Source: Parabacteroides distasonis ATCC 8503 (GTDB lineage: Bacteria > Bacteroidota > Bacteroidia > Bacteroidales > Tannerellaceae). From it: a DNA stretch of 64,000 nt. A program made the translations under genes and the position numbers. How positions within the stretch are numbered: position 1 is the stretch's first letter; each line of letters begins with the position of its first letter. This document shows positions 7,014-15,633 of this stretch, piece by piece. The DNA lies in the NCBI RefSeq assembly GCF_000012845.1, contig NC_009615.1, forward strand, positions 1,573,501 through 1,637,500, read 5' to 3'. The notes beneath the pieces were generated by a model. The model was given only the letters and a program-made list of their open reading frames with translations. It did no database searches and was not told where the DNA came from.

Positions 7014-8336
7014 ATGAACAGACGTACTTTTATGCAAAAAACCGGACTTATCATGTCCGGACTTACTTTATCGCCGCTTATCGGTAAATCGTATTCCTCC
7101 ATATACGGACAAACCGCCCCTAGCAACAAAGTAAAGGTAGCCCTCATAGGATGCCGTAGCATGGGATACGGGGATTTGAATACTTTTCTTGATTATCCGG
7201 AGACGGAATGCGTGGCTCTTTGCGATGTCGATGACGAATGGTTAAACAAACGGGCTGCCGACGTTGAGAAGAAAACAGGGAAAAAAGTACCTCACTTATA
7301 TAAGGACTGGCGACGAGTAATCGATAATAAAGACGTAGATGTAGTCATTATCGGTACGCCGGACCATTGGCATTGCCTTCCGACGGTCTGGGCTTGCCAA
7401 GCGGGAAAAGACGTATATGTAGAGAAGCCGCTCTCCAATACGATCGAGGAATGTAACCTGATGGAAAAAGCCGCCCGTAAATATAACCGGATCGTACAGG
7501 TAGGCCAATGGCAACGTAGCGACCCGCATTGGGACGAGGCGGCTAATTTCTTGAAAGCCGGAAATATCGGACGGATCCGTACGGTCAAGGTCTGGGCTTA
7601 CCAAGACGGCAAGCCGACACTTCCGGTTAAACCGGATTGCGACGCTCCCGCCGGTGTGGATTACGATATGTGGCTAGGCCCGGCTCCTAAACGTCCGTTC
7701 AATCCTTATCGCTTTCATTATAATTTCCGTTTTTTCTGGGATTATGCCGGAGGCTTGATGTCGGACTGGGGTGTACATTTACTGGATTATGCCCTAGAAG
7801 GTATGAACGCGGGCCTTCCCAGCCGTGTATTCTCAGGCGGTGGCAAGTTCGCCTATCCGAACGACGCTATGGAGACACCCGATACTTTAATGGCGACTTA
7901 TGCCTACGATGATTTTAATATCATCTGGGATCACGCCTGTGGAATCAATCACGGACTCTATAACCGTAAGGAAGGATTAGCGTTCTATGGGGAGAATGGT
8001 ACGATGGTACTCGACAGGGCCGGTTGGGAAGTCATACCAGTCGTATCCAATAACGTAGCCCGCATGGAAGCCGTTCCTTTCAAGAAAGGAGAAGGCAAAG
8101 GACTTTATAATCATGTGGGAAACATGTTGAGCTGCATTAAAAGCCGTGAGCTTCCGAACGCCGATGTCGCTATCGGTGCCCGTGTAGCGAAGATGGCTCA
8201 TCTGGCGAATATCTCCTGCCGGGTTCAACGGGAAGTTCATTGGGATGATAAAAACAATTTGTTTGTCGGCGATAACGAGGCTACCGCCTTGTCGAAAGCC
8301 TATTACCGGGCACCTTGGGAATTACCTAAATTGTAA
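7014..8336 (+). CDS. Exported Gfo/Idh/MocA-family oxidoreductase
   Basis: A 440-residue protein with a Tat-like signal (NRRTFMQKTGLIMSGLTL). The Rossmann domain starts at about residue 40 (VKVALIGCRSMGYGDLNTFL), and the family EKP motif is present (VEKPLSNTIEEC). The C-terminal half is the GFO_IDH_MocA-type substrate domain (GRIRTVKVW through MSDWGVHLLDYAL). Relatives use NAD(P) to oxidise or isomerise sugars and cyclitols; some secreted ones are GH109-type glycosidases. The exact substrate cannot be read from sequence. The Tat signal suggests folding with cofactor in the cytoplasm and a periplasmic location. It lies 4 bp after cobQ. Confidence 0.85.
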   Translation: MNRRTFMQKTGLIMSGLTLSPLIGKSYSSIYGQTAPSNKVKVALIGCRSMGYGDLNTFLDYPETECVALCDVDDEWLNKRAADVEKKTGKKVPHLYKDWRRVIDNKDVDVVIIGTPDHWHCLPTVWACQAGKDVYVEKPLSNTIEECNLMEKAARKYNRIVQVGQWQRSDPHWDEAANFLKAGNIGRIRTVKVWAYQDGKPTLPVKPDCDAPAGVDYDMWLGPAPKRPFNPYRFHYNFRFFWDYAGGLMSDWGVHLLDYALEGMNAGLPSRVFSGGGKFAYPNDAMETPDTLMATYAYDDFNIIWDHACGINHGLYNRKEGLAFYGENGTMVLDRAGWEVIPVVSNNVARMEAVPFKKGEGKGLYNHVGNMLSCIKSRELPNADVAIGARVAKMAHLANISCRVQREVHWDDKNNLFVGDNEATALSKAYYRAPWELPKL

Positions 8337-8444
8337 CAATCGCAGCATAACGTTAAAATTTTGACAAACAATAAACAATGCCCTAGTAAGCTTGTTAGAA
8401 CTATAAAAAACGAACAATACGTTTAATTCTAAATTAATACAGCT

Positions 8445-8954
8445 ATGGCAAAAGAAAGCGTCAAAATTTTAAGAGGGAAATTGGATGTCGACAATTTATT
8501 ATCTCAACTAAACGCCGCGTTAGCGGAAGAATGGCTAGCATACTATCAATATTGGGTAGGAGCCTTGGTCGTTGAAGGAGCCATGCGTTCCGACGTACAA
8601 GGTGAATTCGAGGAACATGCCGAGGAAGAAAGGCATCACGCCCAATTATTGGCAGACCGGATCATCGAATTGGAAGGAGTTCCGGTACTTGATCCGAAAC
8701 AATGGTTTGAATTAGCCCGATGCAAATATGATTCACCGACAGACTTTGACGTAGTAAGCCTTCTGAACCAGAATGTCGCCTCCGAGCGTTGCGCCATCTT
8801 GCGTTATCAAGAAATCGCTAAATTCACGGACGGCATCGACTTCACGACTTGTGATATCGCTAAGCATATCTTAGCTGAGGAAGAAGAACACGAGCAAGAT
8901 CTGCAAGACTATTTGACAGATATCGCACGTATGAAAAAATCTTTCCAGAAATAA
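8445..8954 (+). CDS. dpsL: DpsL-type ferritin-like protein
   Basis: A 169-residue four-helix ferritin-like protein. Iron-ligand motifs appear as LAEEWLAYYQY, EEHAEEERHH, then NQNVASERCAILRYQEI and LAEEEEHEQDL, giving the E, ExxH, E, ExxH pattern. Cysteines sit next to metal ligands (ARCKYD and SERCAI), as expected for DpsL/thioferritin, a Bacteroides fragilis family with a bacterioferritin-like site in a dodecamer. The likely role is iron storage and protection against peroxide. It is monocistronic, with a 108-bp upstream spacer and a strong terminator after it. Oxidative control is plausible but no operator was recognised. Confidence 0.9.
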   Translation: MAKESVKILRGKLDVDNLLSQLNAALAEEWLAYYQYWVGALVVEGAMRSDVQGEFEEHAEEERHHAQLLADRIIELEGVPVLDPKQWFELARCKYDSPTDFDVVSLLNQNVASERCAILRYQEIAKFTDGIDFTTCDIAKHILAEEEEHEQDLQDYLTDIARMKKSFQK

Positions 8955-8982
8955 TTTAGGAAAGGGAAAACTCTTTACAACA

Positions 8983-9029
8983 AAAATCCCTTGAGAGAAT
9001 GTCTTAGAGACATTCTCTCAAGGGATTTT
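8983..9029. terminator. Bidirectional terminator between dpsL and the DJ-1 gene
   Basis: A perfect 22-bp stem (8983-9004 with 9008-9029) around the 3-nt loop TAG. The arms start with AAAATCCC and end with GGGATTTT, so both directions gain a short U-run. It lies between convergent genes. Confidence 0.9.
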
Positions 9030-9042
9030 AATTTCAAGCACA

Positions 9043-9615
9043 TTAATGCTTTGTCCCATGCAACAAAGCGTCATATAATAAGGCATCCGCCACTTCCAAA
9101 GCGATTTCCTCGTCTTTCAGATTCCTCAAGATCGTCAAACCAAACTCAAACATAAAACCCGGCCCCTTGCTTGTGATGATATTTCCATCCTGCTCTACTC
9201 CATTATCCGTAGGGATAGCGCCTACCATTGTTGGCTCGAAGAAAGGAAAACAGGTAGCCCTTTTCCCTTTTAGCAATCCAAGACCACCTAAAACCATCGG
9301 TCCGGCACAGATAGCACCGATTAATACGCCTTCCTCCGTTTTCTCCTTGACTAATTCTTTCAAATGGGCATGCGCATTTAAGTGGTTGCTTCCGGGTATT
9401 CCACCCGGCAAGATCAAGGCATCGACGCAACTGAAATCCGCCTCCTCGAACAGATAATCAGCCATTACCGGAATATCATGAGCTCCTATCACCAATCGGT
9501 CACCCGTAATAGATACCATCATAACCCGTACACCACCACGCCTCAAGACATCAATCGTACCCAAGGCCTCTATTTCCTCAAAGCCTGTCGCTAAAAAGAC
9601 AACCGCATTTTTCAT
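9043..9615 (-). CDS. DJ-1/PfpI-family protein
   Basis: A 190-residue DJ-1 superfamily protein starting MKNAVVFLATGFEEIEALGT, the canonical N-terminus with the conserved Glu. The nucleophile elbow Cys is in GAICAGPMVL. An ATG 27 nt upstream (9642) would overlap the kinase gene, and the family alignment favours 9615. Relatives include DJ-1 deglycase-like and ThiJ-like proteins tied to stress and carbonyl damage; the activity here is not predictable. It follows the interrupted histidine kinase on the same strand with almost no spacer, so it may be co-transcribed with it. Confidence 0.85.
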   Translation of the reverse strand: MKNAVVFLATGFEEIEALGTIDVLRRGGVRVMMVSITGDRLVIGAHDIPVMADYLFEEADFSCVDALILPGGIPGSNHLNAHAHLKELVKEKTEEGVLIGAICAGPMVLGGLGLLKGKRATCFPFFEPTMVGAIPTDNGVEQDGNIITSKGPGFMFEFGLTILRNLKDEEIALEVADALLYDALLHGTKH

Positions 9616-9626
9616 TTCTTTTTTAT

Positions 9627-10898
9627 TTAATATAGTTGACATTCACTTAAAACAGAAGGATCATCCTTCTCCACAACAGCCTTATCCGTAACAACCAATG
9701 GTAAGGTGAACCAGAAAGTGGAACCTTTGCCAAGCTCAGATCGCACACCGATCTCACCACCCAACTGCTCTACAATCATCTTGCAGATCGGTAGTCCCAA
9801 ACCAGCCCCTTGATAAAAATCATCCAATTTCACGAAACGCTCGAAAACAGACTCCAGCTTTTCCTCTGATATCCCGATTCCGGTATCCATGACAGAGACA
9901 CGTACGAACATATCTTCCACCTCATAAAAAAGCGAGATAAAACCTTTGGAAGTAAACTTAATGGCATTAGACAAGAGATTTAACAAGACCTGTTCTACCC
10001 GGTGCGGATCGATCCACAGACGAACAGAAGGCATGGCGACCGAGTTATATAATAATGCCACATCGGAAGTCATCTTCAAGGATTGTACCACATAGGCCTC
10101 TTGGCAAATATCCCTCAACTCAACTTCCGACACGTTATAGTTTAACCGACCGGACTCGATCTTCGACAAATCCAAGATATCGTTAATCAGTTTCAACAAT
10201 AAATCGCAATTCTTATTTATAATCGAAAAGTATTCCCTTTGCTCACTGGCATTAGTCGTTTCCGTCACGAGATGGGCAAAGCCAACGATAGCATTCAGCG
10301 GAGTCCGGATCTCATGGCTCATATTAGCGATAAAAGCGTTTTTCATCTTATCCGCCTCTTGCACTTTCATCAGCGCCAACTGGTCCTGACGCTGCTCCGT
10401 GATATCATTCAGCATGACCAATAACAGAGGCGAGGCTCCCGGGTCCGGATTCGTGATCAGTAAACGTACGATATTTACGATTCTCACCTCTCCATTCGGT
10501 TTCTCATACTCGACCATTTCCTTTACCATACGTCCCGTCTTGATCGTATGGTAATCTTCCGTTCAGATCTCATGCGCCCGCCGGGAATCAGGGAAAAGCT
10601 CGAAATCCGTCTTCCCTAAGATATCTTCCGCCTTGACCCCCGTAAATTCCTCCGCCGCCTTATTAAAATAGATATACCGGAAACCGTTGAAAATATCTTT
10701 CACCGTGATCTCCACAAATACGTTCGACAAGATCGTATCCATCAAGATATTTAAGAAGTTGATCGTATGCTGGCTTTGGCGCATCTCAAGTTCGTTATCG
10801 CTCGCGGATGGTGTCAAAGTGGCTTTTTCCAGATCGGCTTCCAGTCTCTCAATCCTTTGAATCAACTCTTCTTTGGAAAGGTGGTCATATTTTCCCAT
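9627..10898 (-). pseudogene. Orphan PAS histidine kinase interrupted by an in-frame TGA
   Basis: One frame runs from MGKYDHLSKEELIQRIERLE at 10898 to 9627, with a single TGA at 10565-10563. The N-terminal part (about 111 codons) has a coiled coil and a PAS domain (FRYIYFNKAAEEFTGVKAED). After the stop the same frame continues through the end of PAS, HisKA ([20 protein letters not shown], phospho-His) and HATPase (DTGIGISEEKL, GAGLGLPICK). The paralogue at 17011-18519 aligns an Arg with the stop, so a CGA-to-TGA change would explain it. Internal restart near MVKEM (10529) could give a PAS-less kinase. It could be a real null allele, a readthrough site or a sequencing error. Confidence 0.8.
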
Positions 10899-10930
10899 GG
10901 CCCATACATAAAGTTAAATTGCGTAATGGA

Positions 10931-10938
10931 CAAAAATA
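10931..10938 (-). promoter_or_regulatory. -7 box for the interrupted kinase
   Basis: TATTTTTG is read on the minus strand from 10938, about 33 bp before ATG 10898. It fits TAnnTTTG. No clear -33 element was seen. Confidence 0.5.
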
Positions 10939-11045
10939 ACTATTATTTTTTTATTTACAACGGCTTACCGCCTAATAATTCTTATTTTCAAAAGGTCATT
11001 ACTAATATTTTGACACAAAAGCATGGCGTTATCCAAAATAAAAGA

Positions 11046-11053
11046 TACATTTG
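11046..11053 (+). promoter_or_regulatory. -7 box for paaK
   Basis: TACATTTG fits TAnnTTTG. It lies about 44 bp before the ATG at 11097, which gives a leader of about 37 nt. Confidence 0.6.
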
Positions 11054-11096
11054 CAATCTAATTTCATGAATTAAACACACTCTAATTGAAAAAACG

Positions 11097-12398
11097 ATGA
11101 TGTATTGGCAGAAAGAAATAGAAACCATGGATCGTAAAGATCTGGTAAAATTCCAACTGGAACGACTGAAACAAACCATAGAACTAGCGGGCAACTCCCC
11201 TTTTTACCATAAGATATTCAAAGAGAAAGGAATTACCCCGGACAGTTTTCAGTCCTTGGAGGATTTACAAAAACTTCCGTTTACAACGAAAGATGATCTT
11301 AGAAATAACTATCCGTTCGGATTGGCTGCCATCCCATTACAGAAATGCGTACGTATCCACTCTTCCAGTGGAACGACAGGTAATCCTACCGTTGTCTTAC
11401 ATTCCGCCAAGGACTTGGACCAATGGGCTAACCAAGTAGCTCGTTGCATGTATATGGTAGGGCTAAGGGATACGGACGTATTCCAGAATACATCCGGCTA
11501 CGGCATGTTTACCGGTGGCCTCGGTTTCCAGTATGGAGCAGAAAAATTAGGTGCGTTGACAGTGCCTGCGGCGGCCGGTAATACCAAACGACAGATTAAG
11601 TTCATCACCGATTTCGGCACCACCTGTTTACATATCATACCGAGCTATGCCACTCGTTTGGCCGAGGTTATGTATGAGGAGGGAATAGACCCCAGAAAGG
11701 ATACCAAACTACACACCGTATGTATCGGTGCCGAGCCTCACTCGGAAGAACAACGTAAACGCATCGAGCAGCTTCTGGGTGTCAAGGCTTACAACTGTTT
11801 CGGTATGTCGGAGATGAACGGGCCGGGTGTAGCGTTCGAATGTACGGAGCAGAACGGCTTGCATATCTGGGAAGACAACGTGATCGTAGAGATCGTAGAC
11901 CCGGTTACCTTGCAACCGGTGCCCGAGGGAGAGGTCGGAGAATTGGTATTAACCACCATCAACCGGGAGGCGATGCCTTTACTCCGTTATCGTACCCGTG
12001 ACCTTACTTGTATCTTACCGGGCGATTGCCCTTGCGGACGTACCCATAAACGCCTAGCCCGTTTCAAAGGACGTAGCGACGATATGATAATTTTGAAGGG
12101 TGTGAACCTGTTCCCCATCCAAATCGAAAAGATATTGATGCAATTCAAGGAATTGGGCAGCAATTACTTGATCACCCTCGAAACGATCGGCAACAGCGAC
12201 GAGATGTTGATCGAGGTAGAGTTGAGCGACCTATTCACCGATGATTATTCAGCCTTACAGCGTTTGACGAAAGGTATCACCCGTCAGTTGAAGGACGAAT
12301 TATTACTTACACCACGTATCAAGCTGGTAGCCAAGGGATCTTTGCCAACCACAGATGGCAAGGCGGTACGAGTGAAAGATCATCGCAAGCTTTGTTAA
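11097..12398 (+). CDS. paaK: Phenylacetate-CoA ligase family protein
   Basis: A 433-residue adenylate-forming ligase of the PaaK type. The AMP-binding P-loop is SSSGTTGNPTV, the A5-type motif is CFGMSEMNGPG, and the C-terminal hinge region has RTRDLTCILPGDCPCGRTHK and GRSDDMIILKGVNLFP. The enzyme activates an aryl acetate (phenylacetate, possibly indoleacetate) to its CoA thioester with ATP. It heads a run of same-strand genes with an ACT-domain protein and a solute symporter. No ring-oxidation paa genes are present, as expected for an anaerobe. The true start may be either of the first two Met codons. Confidence 0.9.
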   Translation: MMYWQKEIETMDRKDLVKFQLERLKQTIELAGNSPFYHKIFKEKGITPDSFQSLEDLQKLPFTTKDDLRNNYPFGLAAIPLQKCVRIHSSSGTTGNPTVVLHSAKDLDQWANQVARCMYMVGLRDTDVFQNTSGYGMFTGGLGFQYGAEKLGALTVPAAAGNTKRQIKFITDFGTTCLHIIPSYATRLAEVMYEEGIDPRKDTKLHTVCIGAEPHSEEQRKRIEQLLGVKAYNCFGMSEMNGPGVAFECTEQNGLHIWEDNVIVEIVDPVTLQPVPEGEVGELVLTTINREAMPLLRYRTRDLTCILPGDCPCGRTHKRLARFKGRSDDMIILKGVNLFPIQIEKILMQFKELGSNYLITLETIGNSDEMLIEVELSDLFTDDYSALQRLTKGITRQLKDELLLTPRIKLVAKGSLPTTDGKAVRVKDHRKLC

Positions 12399-12421
12399 AT
12401 AAACAATTAAAATAACACCTT

Positions 12422-12847
12422 ATGACAGTCAATCAAATTTCTATTTTCCTAGAAAACAAGTACGGGAAATTAAGCGAGATATTAGCGTTATTGGCGGAAG
12501 AGCGCATCCGCATCATCGCAGCCACCGTAGCCGACACCTCCGAGTATGGAATCCTTCGTATCATCGTAAGCGATCCCCAGAAGGCATACAAGATATTAAA
12601 AGAAAACAACGTCAGCGCAAACCTGACCGACGTATTAGCGATCGTAACCAGCTCATGCGCCGGAAGTTTTGCCAATACATTATCTTATTTCACGAAAGCG
12701 GGCATCAGCATAGAATATATGTATTGTTTCTCCATCCGGGAAAAAGCGATCTTGATCTTGCGTACGAACAACCGGGAAAGCGCCCGTGAGGTAATCCGCC
12801 ATCAGAATCTCGAGTATATCTGTGAAAGTGATCTAATAAAACTTTAA
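12422..12847 (+). CDS. Tandem ACT-domain protein
   Basis: A 141-residue protein with two ACT-like halves (NQISIFLENKYGKLSEILAL and, from about residue 70, IVTSSCAGSFANTLSYFTKA). No catalytic domain is attached. ACT domains bind amino acids and related ligands and regulate partner enzymes. Stand-alone ACT proteins often sit beside paaK in Bacteroidetes and other anaerobes, so it may sense an aromatic amino acid or acid and modulate the ligase. It starts 24 bp after paaK and is probably in the same operon. Confidence 0.85.
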   Translation: MTVNQISIFLENKYGKLSEILALLAEERIRIIAATVADTSEYGILRIIVSDPQKAYKILKENNVSANLTDVLAIVTSSCAGSFANTLSYFTKAGISIEYMYCFSIREKAILILRTNNRESAREVIRHQNLEYICESDLIKL

Positions 12848-12860
12848 TAGGCACGGATAT

Positions 12861-13004
12861 ATGTTCGGAATCAGCGACCCCGGTATTTGGCTGGCTTACC
12901 TTCTAGCGTTCGCCTGCCTCCTATTTTCTATTTGGTTCGGGATAACCACTTGGAATAAAGAAGACGACGAAAAAACAAACCCTACTAAAGAATCACGAAA
13001 ATGA
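12861..13004 (+). CDS. Small single-helix membrane protein, symporter accessory type
   Basis: A 47-residue ORF begins MFGISDPGIWLAYLLAFACL, continues with one hydrophobic helix, and ends in a charged tail (NKEDDEKTNPTKESRK). Its stop overlaps the symporter start as ATGA, a mark of translational coupling. It resembles the small accessory proteins found just before sodium:solute symporter genes in many bacteria, which also start with a short G-I-x-D-P-G-x-W segment. The likely role is assembly or regulation of the symporter. Its small size means it is easily missed in annotation. Confidence 0.8.
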   Translation: MFGISDPGIWLAYLLAFACLLFSIWFGITTWNKEDDEKTNPTKESRK

Positions 13005-14554
13005 GTACGCTAACATTAGGCATTATTGTCATTATTTACATGTTTGTAATCGCTTGGTTAGGGTATCTCGGATACAGGCAGACGAAAAACGCCAGTGATT
13101 ATTTATTAGGCGGACGAAAAGTAAACCCCATTATCATGGCCCTGTCTTACGGGGCGACCTTTATCTCGGCATCGGCGATCGTTGGTTTCGGTGGCGTAGC
13201 CGCTACGTTCGGCATGGGTATTCAATGGCTTTGCTTATTGAACATGTTCATGGGCGTAGTGGTAGCCTTTATCTTTTTCGGACGAAGGACCCGGAAGTTA
13301 GGCGAGGCACATAACGCACGGACTTTCCCGCAATTATTGGGATTACACTATAAGTCCCGGTCTATACAGATCTTCATCGCCTCGATCATTTTCATCGGCA
13401 TGCCCCTCTACACCGCCGTGGTGATGAAGGGAGGAGCCGTCTTCATCGAACAGATGTTTCACATCGACCTTCATCTGGCCTTGTTGATCTTCACCTTGAT
13501 CGTAGCGGCCTACGTGATTACGGGCGGAATCAAGGGAGTACTTTATACGGATGCGTTGCAAGCGGTTATCATGTTCGCTTGTATGCTATTCCTGCTATTT
13601 TGGTTTTACCATATCATGGACATGGGCTTTATCGAGGCAAACCAGAAGTTGACGGATATCGCCCCCATGGTGCCCGAACGCTTCAAGGCCTTGGGACATC
13701 AAGGATGGACAGCTATGCCCATCTCAGGCTCTTCACAATGGTATACATTGGTTACCTCATTGATCCTTGGCGTAGGAATCGGTTGCTTAGCGCAGCCACA
13801 ACTAGTCGTACGCTTCATGATGGTGGAAAGTACCAAGCAACTCAACAGGGGCGTATTGATCGGTTGCGTGTTCTTGATTGTCACGGTAGGGGCGATTTAT
13901 CACGTGGGAGCCTTGTCTAATTTGTTTTTCCTCAAGACGGAAGGTGTAGTCGCCTCCGAGGCGGTAAAAGATATGGACAAGATCATCCCCCTATTTATCA
14001 ATAAAGCGATGCCGGAGTGGTTCGGGGCGGTTTTCATGCTTTGTATTCTCTCTGCCAGTATGTCTACCCTTAGCGCACAATTTCATACCATGGGAGCGGC
14101 TTTCGGGGCAGACGCATTCCCCAAACTAGGACGTAGCAAAAATCCGAACTCTACATTAGGTGTACGTATCGGCGTGCTATGCTCTATCTTGGTCAGCTAC
14201 GTTATCTGCTATACGCTAAGCGCGAGTATTATCGCACGAGGCACCGCCTTGTTCATGGGTATTTGCGCGGCTACATTCCTACCTACCTATTTCTGCTCGT
14301 TATATTGGAAAGGGGCTACCCGGCAAGGGGCCTTGGCCAGCTTATGGGTAGGAGGCTTGGCCAGTTTATTCGCCATGTTGTTCCTTCATAAGGCGGAAGC
14401 GGCTCCGGTAGGACTTTGCAAGGCTTTATTCGGACAAGACGTCTTGATCGATGTATATCCGTGGCATGCGATAGATCCGATCTTATTTGCTTTGCCATTA
14501 TCGGCGATAACGATTGTTTTGGTTAGCCTAGCGACTCAAAAGAAGGCTTTTTAG
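13001..14554 (+). CDS. Sodium:solute symporter (SSS family)
   Basis: A 517-residue protein with about 13 hydrophobic helices. Family signatures include DYLLGGRKVNPIIMALSYGA near the N-terminus, and later TGGIKGVLYTDALQAVIMF and LSASMSTLSAQFHTMGAAFG. It imports an organic solute with Na+ across the inner membrane. Its place after paaK, the ACT protein and the small accessory protein suggests an aryl or carboxylic acid substrate, but this is inference because SSS substrates vary. The start overlaps the accessory gene stop by 4 bp. Confidence 0.9.
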   Translation: MSTLTLGIIVIIYMFVIAWLGYLGYRQTKNASDYLLGGRKVNPIIMALSYGATFISASAIVGFGGVAATFGMGIQWLCLLNMFMGVVVAFIFFGRRTRKLGEAHNARTFPQLLGLHYKSRSIQIFIASIIFIGMPLYTAVVMKGGAVFIEQMFHIDLHLALLIFTLIVAAYVITGGIKGVLYTDALQAVIMFACMLFLLFWFYHIMDMGFIEANQKLTDIAPMVPERFKALGHQGWTAMPISGSSQWYTLVTSLILGVGIGCLAQPQLVVRFMMVESTKQLNRGVLIGCVFLIVTVGAIYHVGALSNLFFLKTEGVVASEAVKDMDKIIPLFINKAMPEWFGAVFMLCILSASMSTLSAQFHTMGAAFGADAFPKLGRSKNPNSTLGVRIGVLCSILVSYVICYTLSASIIARGTALFMGICAATFLPTYFCSLYWKGATRQGALASLWVGGLASLFAMLFLHKAEAAPVGLCKALFGQDVLIDVYPWHAIDPILFALPLSAITIVLVSLATQKKAF

Positions 14555-14596
14555 CTTTTCTTATGAACCTCAAAACACTAATTAGCATTTATTCTA

Positions 14597-14626
14597 TTGA
14601 CAGATATATAGAAAACAGTACATTTG
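14597..14626 (+). promoter_or_regulatory. Promoter of the ABC importer operon
   Basis: TTG at 14597-14599 lies 19 nt before TACATTTG at 14619-14626, a good match to the Bacteroidetes -33/-7 pattern. The leader before ATG 14725 would be about 90 nt and contains a hairpin. Confidence 0.7.
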
Positions 14627-14678
14627 CACTGTGGTTTTTTCATAATAGTATTAGATTTAAGGTTAACAAAGTTGGTTA

Positions 14679-14700
14679 GGGGTTGCCGGGAGGCAATCCT
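14679..14700 (+). promoter_or_regulatory. Leader hairpin before the ABC importer
   Basis: A stem of about 9 bp (GGGGTTGCC with GGCAATCCT, including wobble pairs) surrounds a GGGA loop, followed by TAATTG. No known riboswitch signature was recognised; the TPP motif CTGAGA is absent. It may be an attenuator or an mRNA stability element. Confidence 0.35.
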
Positions 14701-14724
14701 TAATTGTTTTATAGAGGTCTAGAT

Positions 14725-15633
14725 ATGATTAAATACATTTTTCTACTATTCATACTTTGTTGCTCCGGTTGCCGGCACGCACAAACGGAAGATACCGTAA
14801 TCAAGGTTTCGGTACTTCGTGGTCCATCCGTTATCGCATTCGCCGATTGGCTTGAGAATCCTCCAATTATAGATAACAAAAAAGTACAAGTAAAAGTGGT
14901 AGACTCGCCTGATCTGGCGCAAGCCTTACTGATCAAGCAGGAGACCGACATAGCCGTACTCCCCATGATCAATGCGGCGAACTTGTACAATAAAGGGATC
15001 AAGATCAAACTAGCGGGGTGCCCGATCTGGGGAACCCTTTACCTCGTTGAGAAAACTCCCTTGAAAGAACCGGCATTGTATGTATTCGGCAACGGTACGA
15101 CTCCCGATATCCTTACCCGGTACTATCTCGGCCGCCAACGATTAGATTATCCTTTGAATTACGCCTTCAATACCGCCGGGGAAATCACCCAAGGCATCTT
15201 AGCCGGAAAAGTAAATCGTGCCGTGCTCGGGGAACCGTTTCTAAGCATCGCTTTACGGAAAGACAGCAGCTTACGAATAACCGCGGACTTGAATCACTTA
15301 ACAGACAACGATACCCTCGGATTCGCCCAAACAGCGGTCGTATACACCCCGACGATGGAGAAATATCGTATCGCTTTTGAGGATGCCTTACGAGCCTCCT
15401 GCCAAAAAGCCGTACGATATCCGAAAGAGACCATCCATTCTTTGGAAGAACATGGAATCTTCGCCCAAGGGGCCTTAACTCCTAAGAGTATCGAGCGGTG
15501 TAAAATCTATTATTTATCAGCTATCGAGGCGAAAGACGCCGTCATGGGTTTCCTACGTCTCATCGAACAGTATGAACCCAAGGCCGTCGGCGGGAGGCTT
15601 CCCGATGCCGGATTTATCCCCGAAAAACAATGA
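14725..15633 (+). CDS. ABC importer substrate-binding lipoprotein (SsuA/ThiY-like)
   Basis: A 302-residue protein with a lipoprotein signal (MIKYIFLLFILCCSGC, lipobox CSGC at Cys16). The mature part has the two-lobe pattern of the NMT1/SsuA-like binding proteins (VSVLRGPSVIAFADWLEN, then LLIKQETDIAVLPMINAANL and NRAVLGEPFLSIAL). It should present a small sulfonate, nitrogenous or thiamin-precursor-type ligand to the permease. The ATG at 14725 has AGAGG 8 nt upstream and is preferred over an upstream TTG. Its stop overlaps the next start as ATGA, so binding protein and transporter are coupled. Confidence 0.85.
   Translation: MIKYIFLLFILCCSGCRHAQTEDTVIKVSVLRGPSVIAFADWLENPPIIDNKKVQVKVVDSPDLAQALLIKQETDIAVLPMINAANLYNKGIKIKLAGCPIWGTLYLVEKTPLKEPALYVFGNGTTPDILTRYYLGRQRLDYPLNYAFNTAGEITQGILAGKVNRAVLGEPFLSIALRKDSSLRITADLNHLTDNDTLGFAQTAVVYTPTMEKYRIAFEDALRASCQKAVRYPKETIHSLEEHGIFAQGALTPKSIERCKIYYLSAIEAKDAVMGFLRLIEQYEPKAVGGRLPDAGFIPEKQ

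Noticed and set aside
9627..10898. Two separate genes in place of one interrupted kinase
   Set aside because: Both parts are in the same frame, the PAS domain spans the TGA and the paralogue aligns through it.
14627..14724. Leader of the ABC importer considered as a TPP riboswitch
   Set aside because: The conserved TPP motif CTGAGA and its partner are absent; only a simple hairpin is visible.
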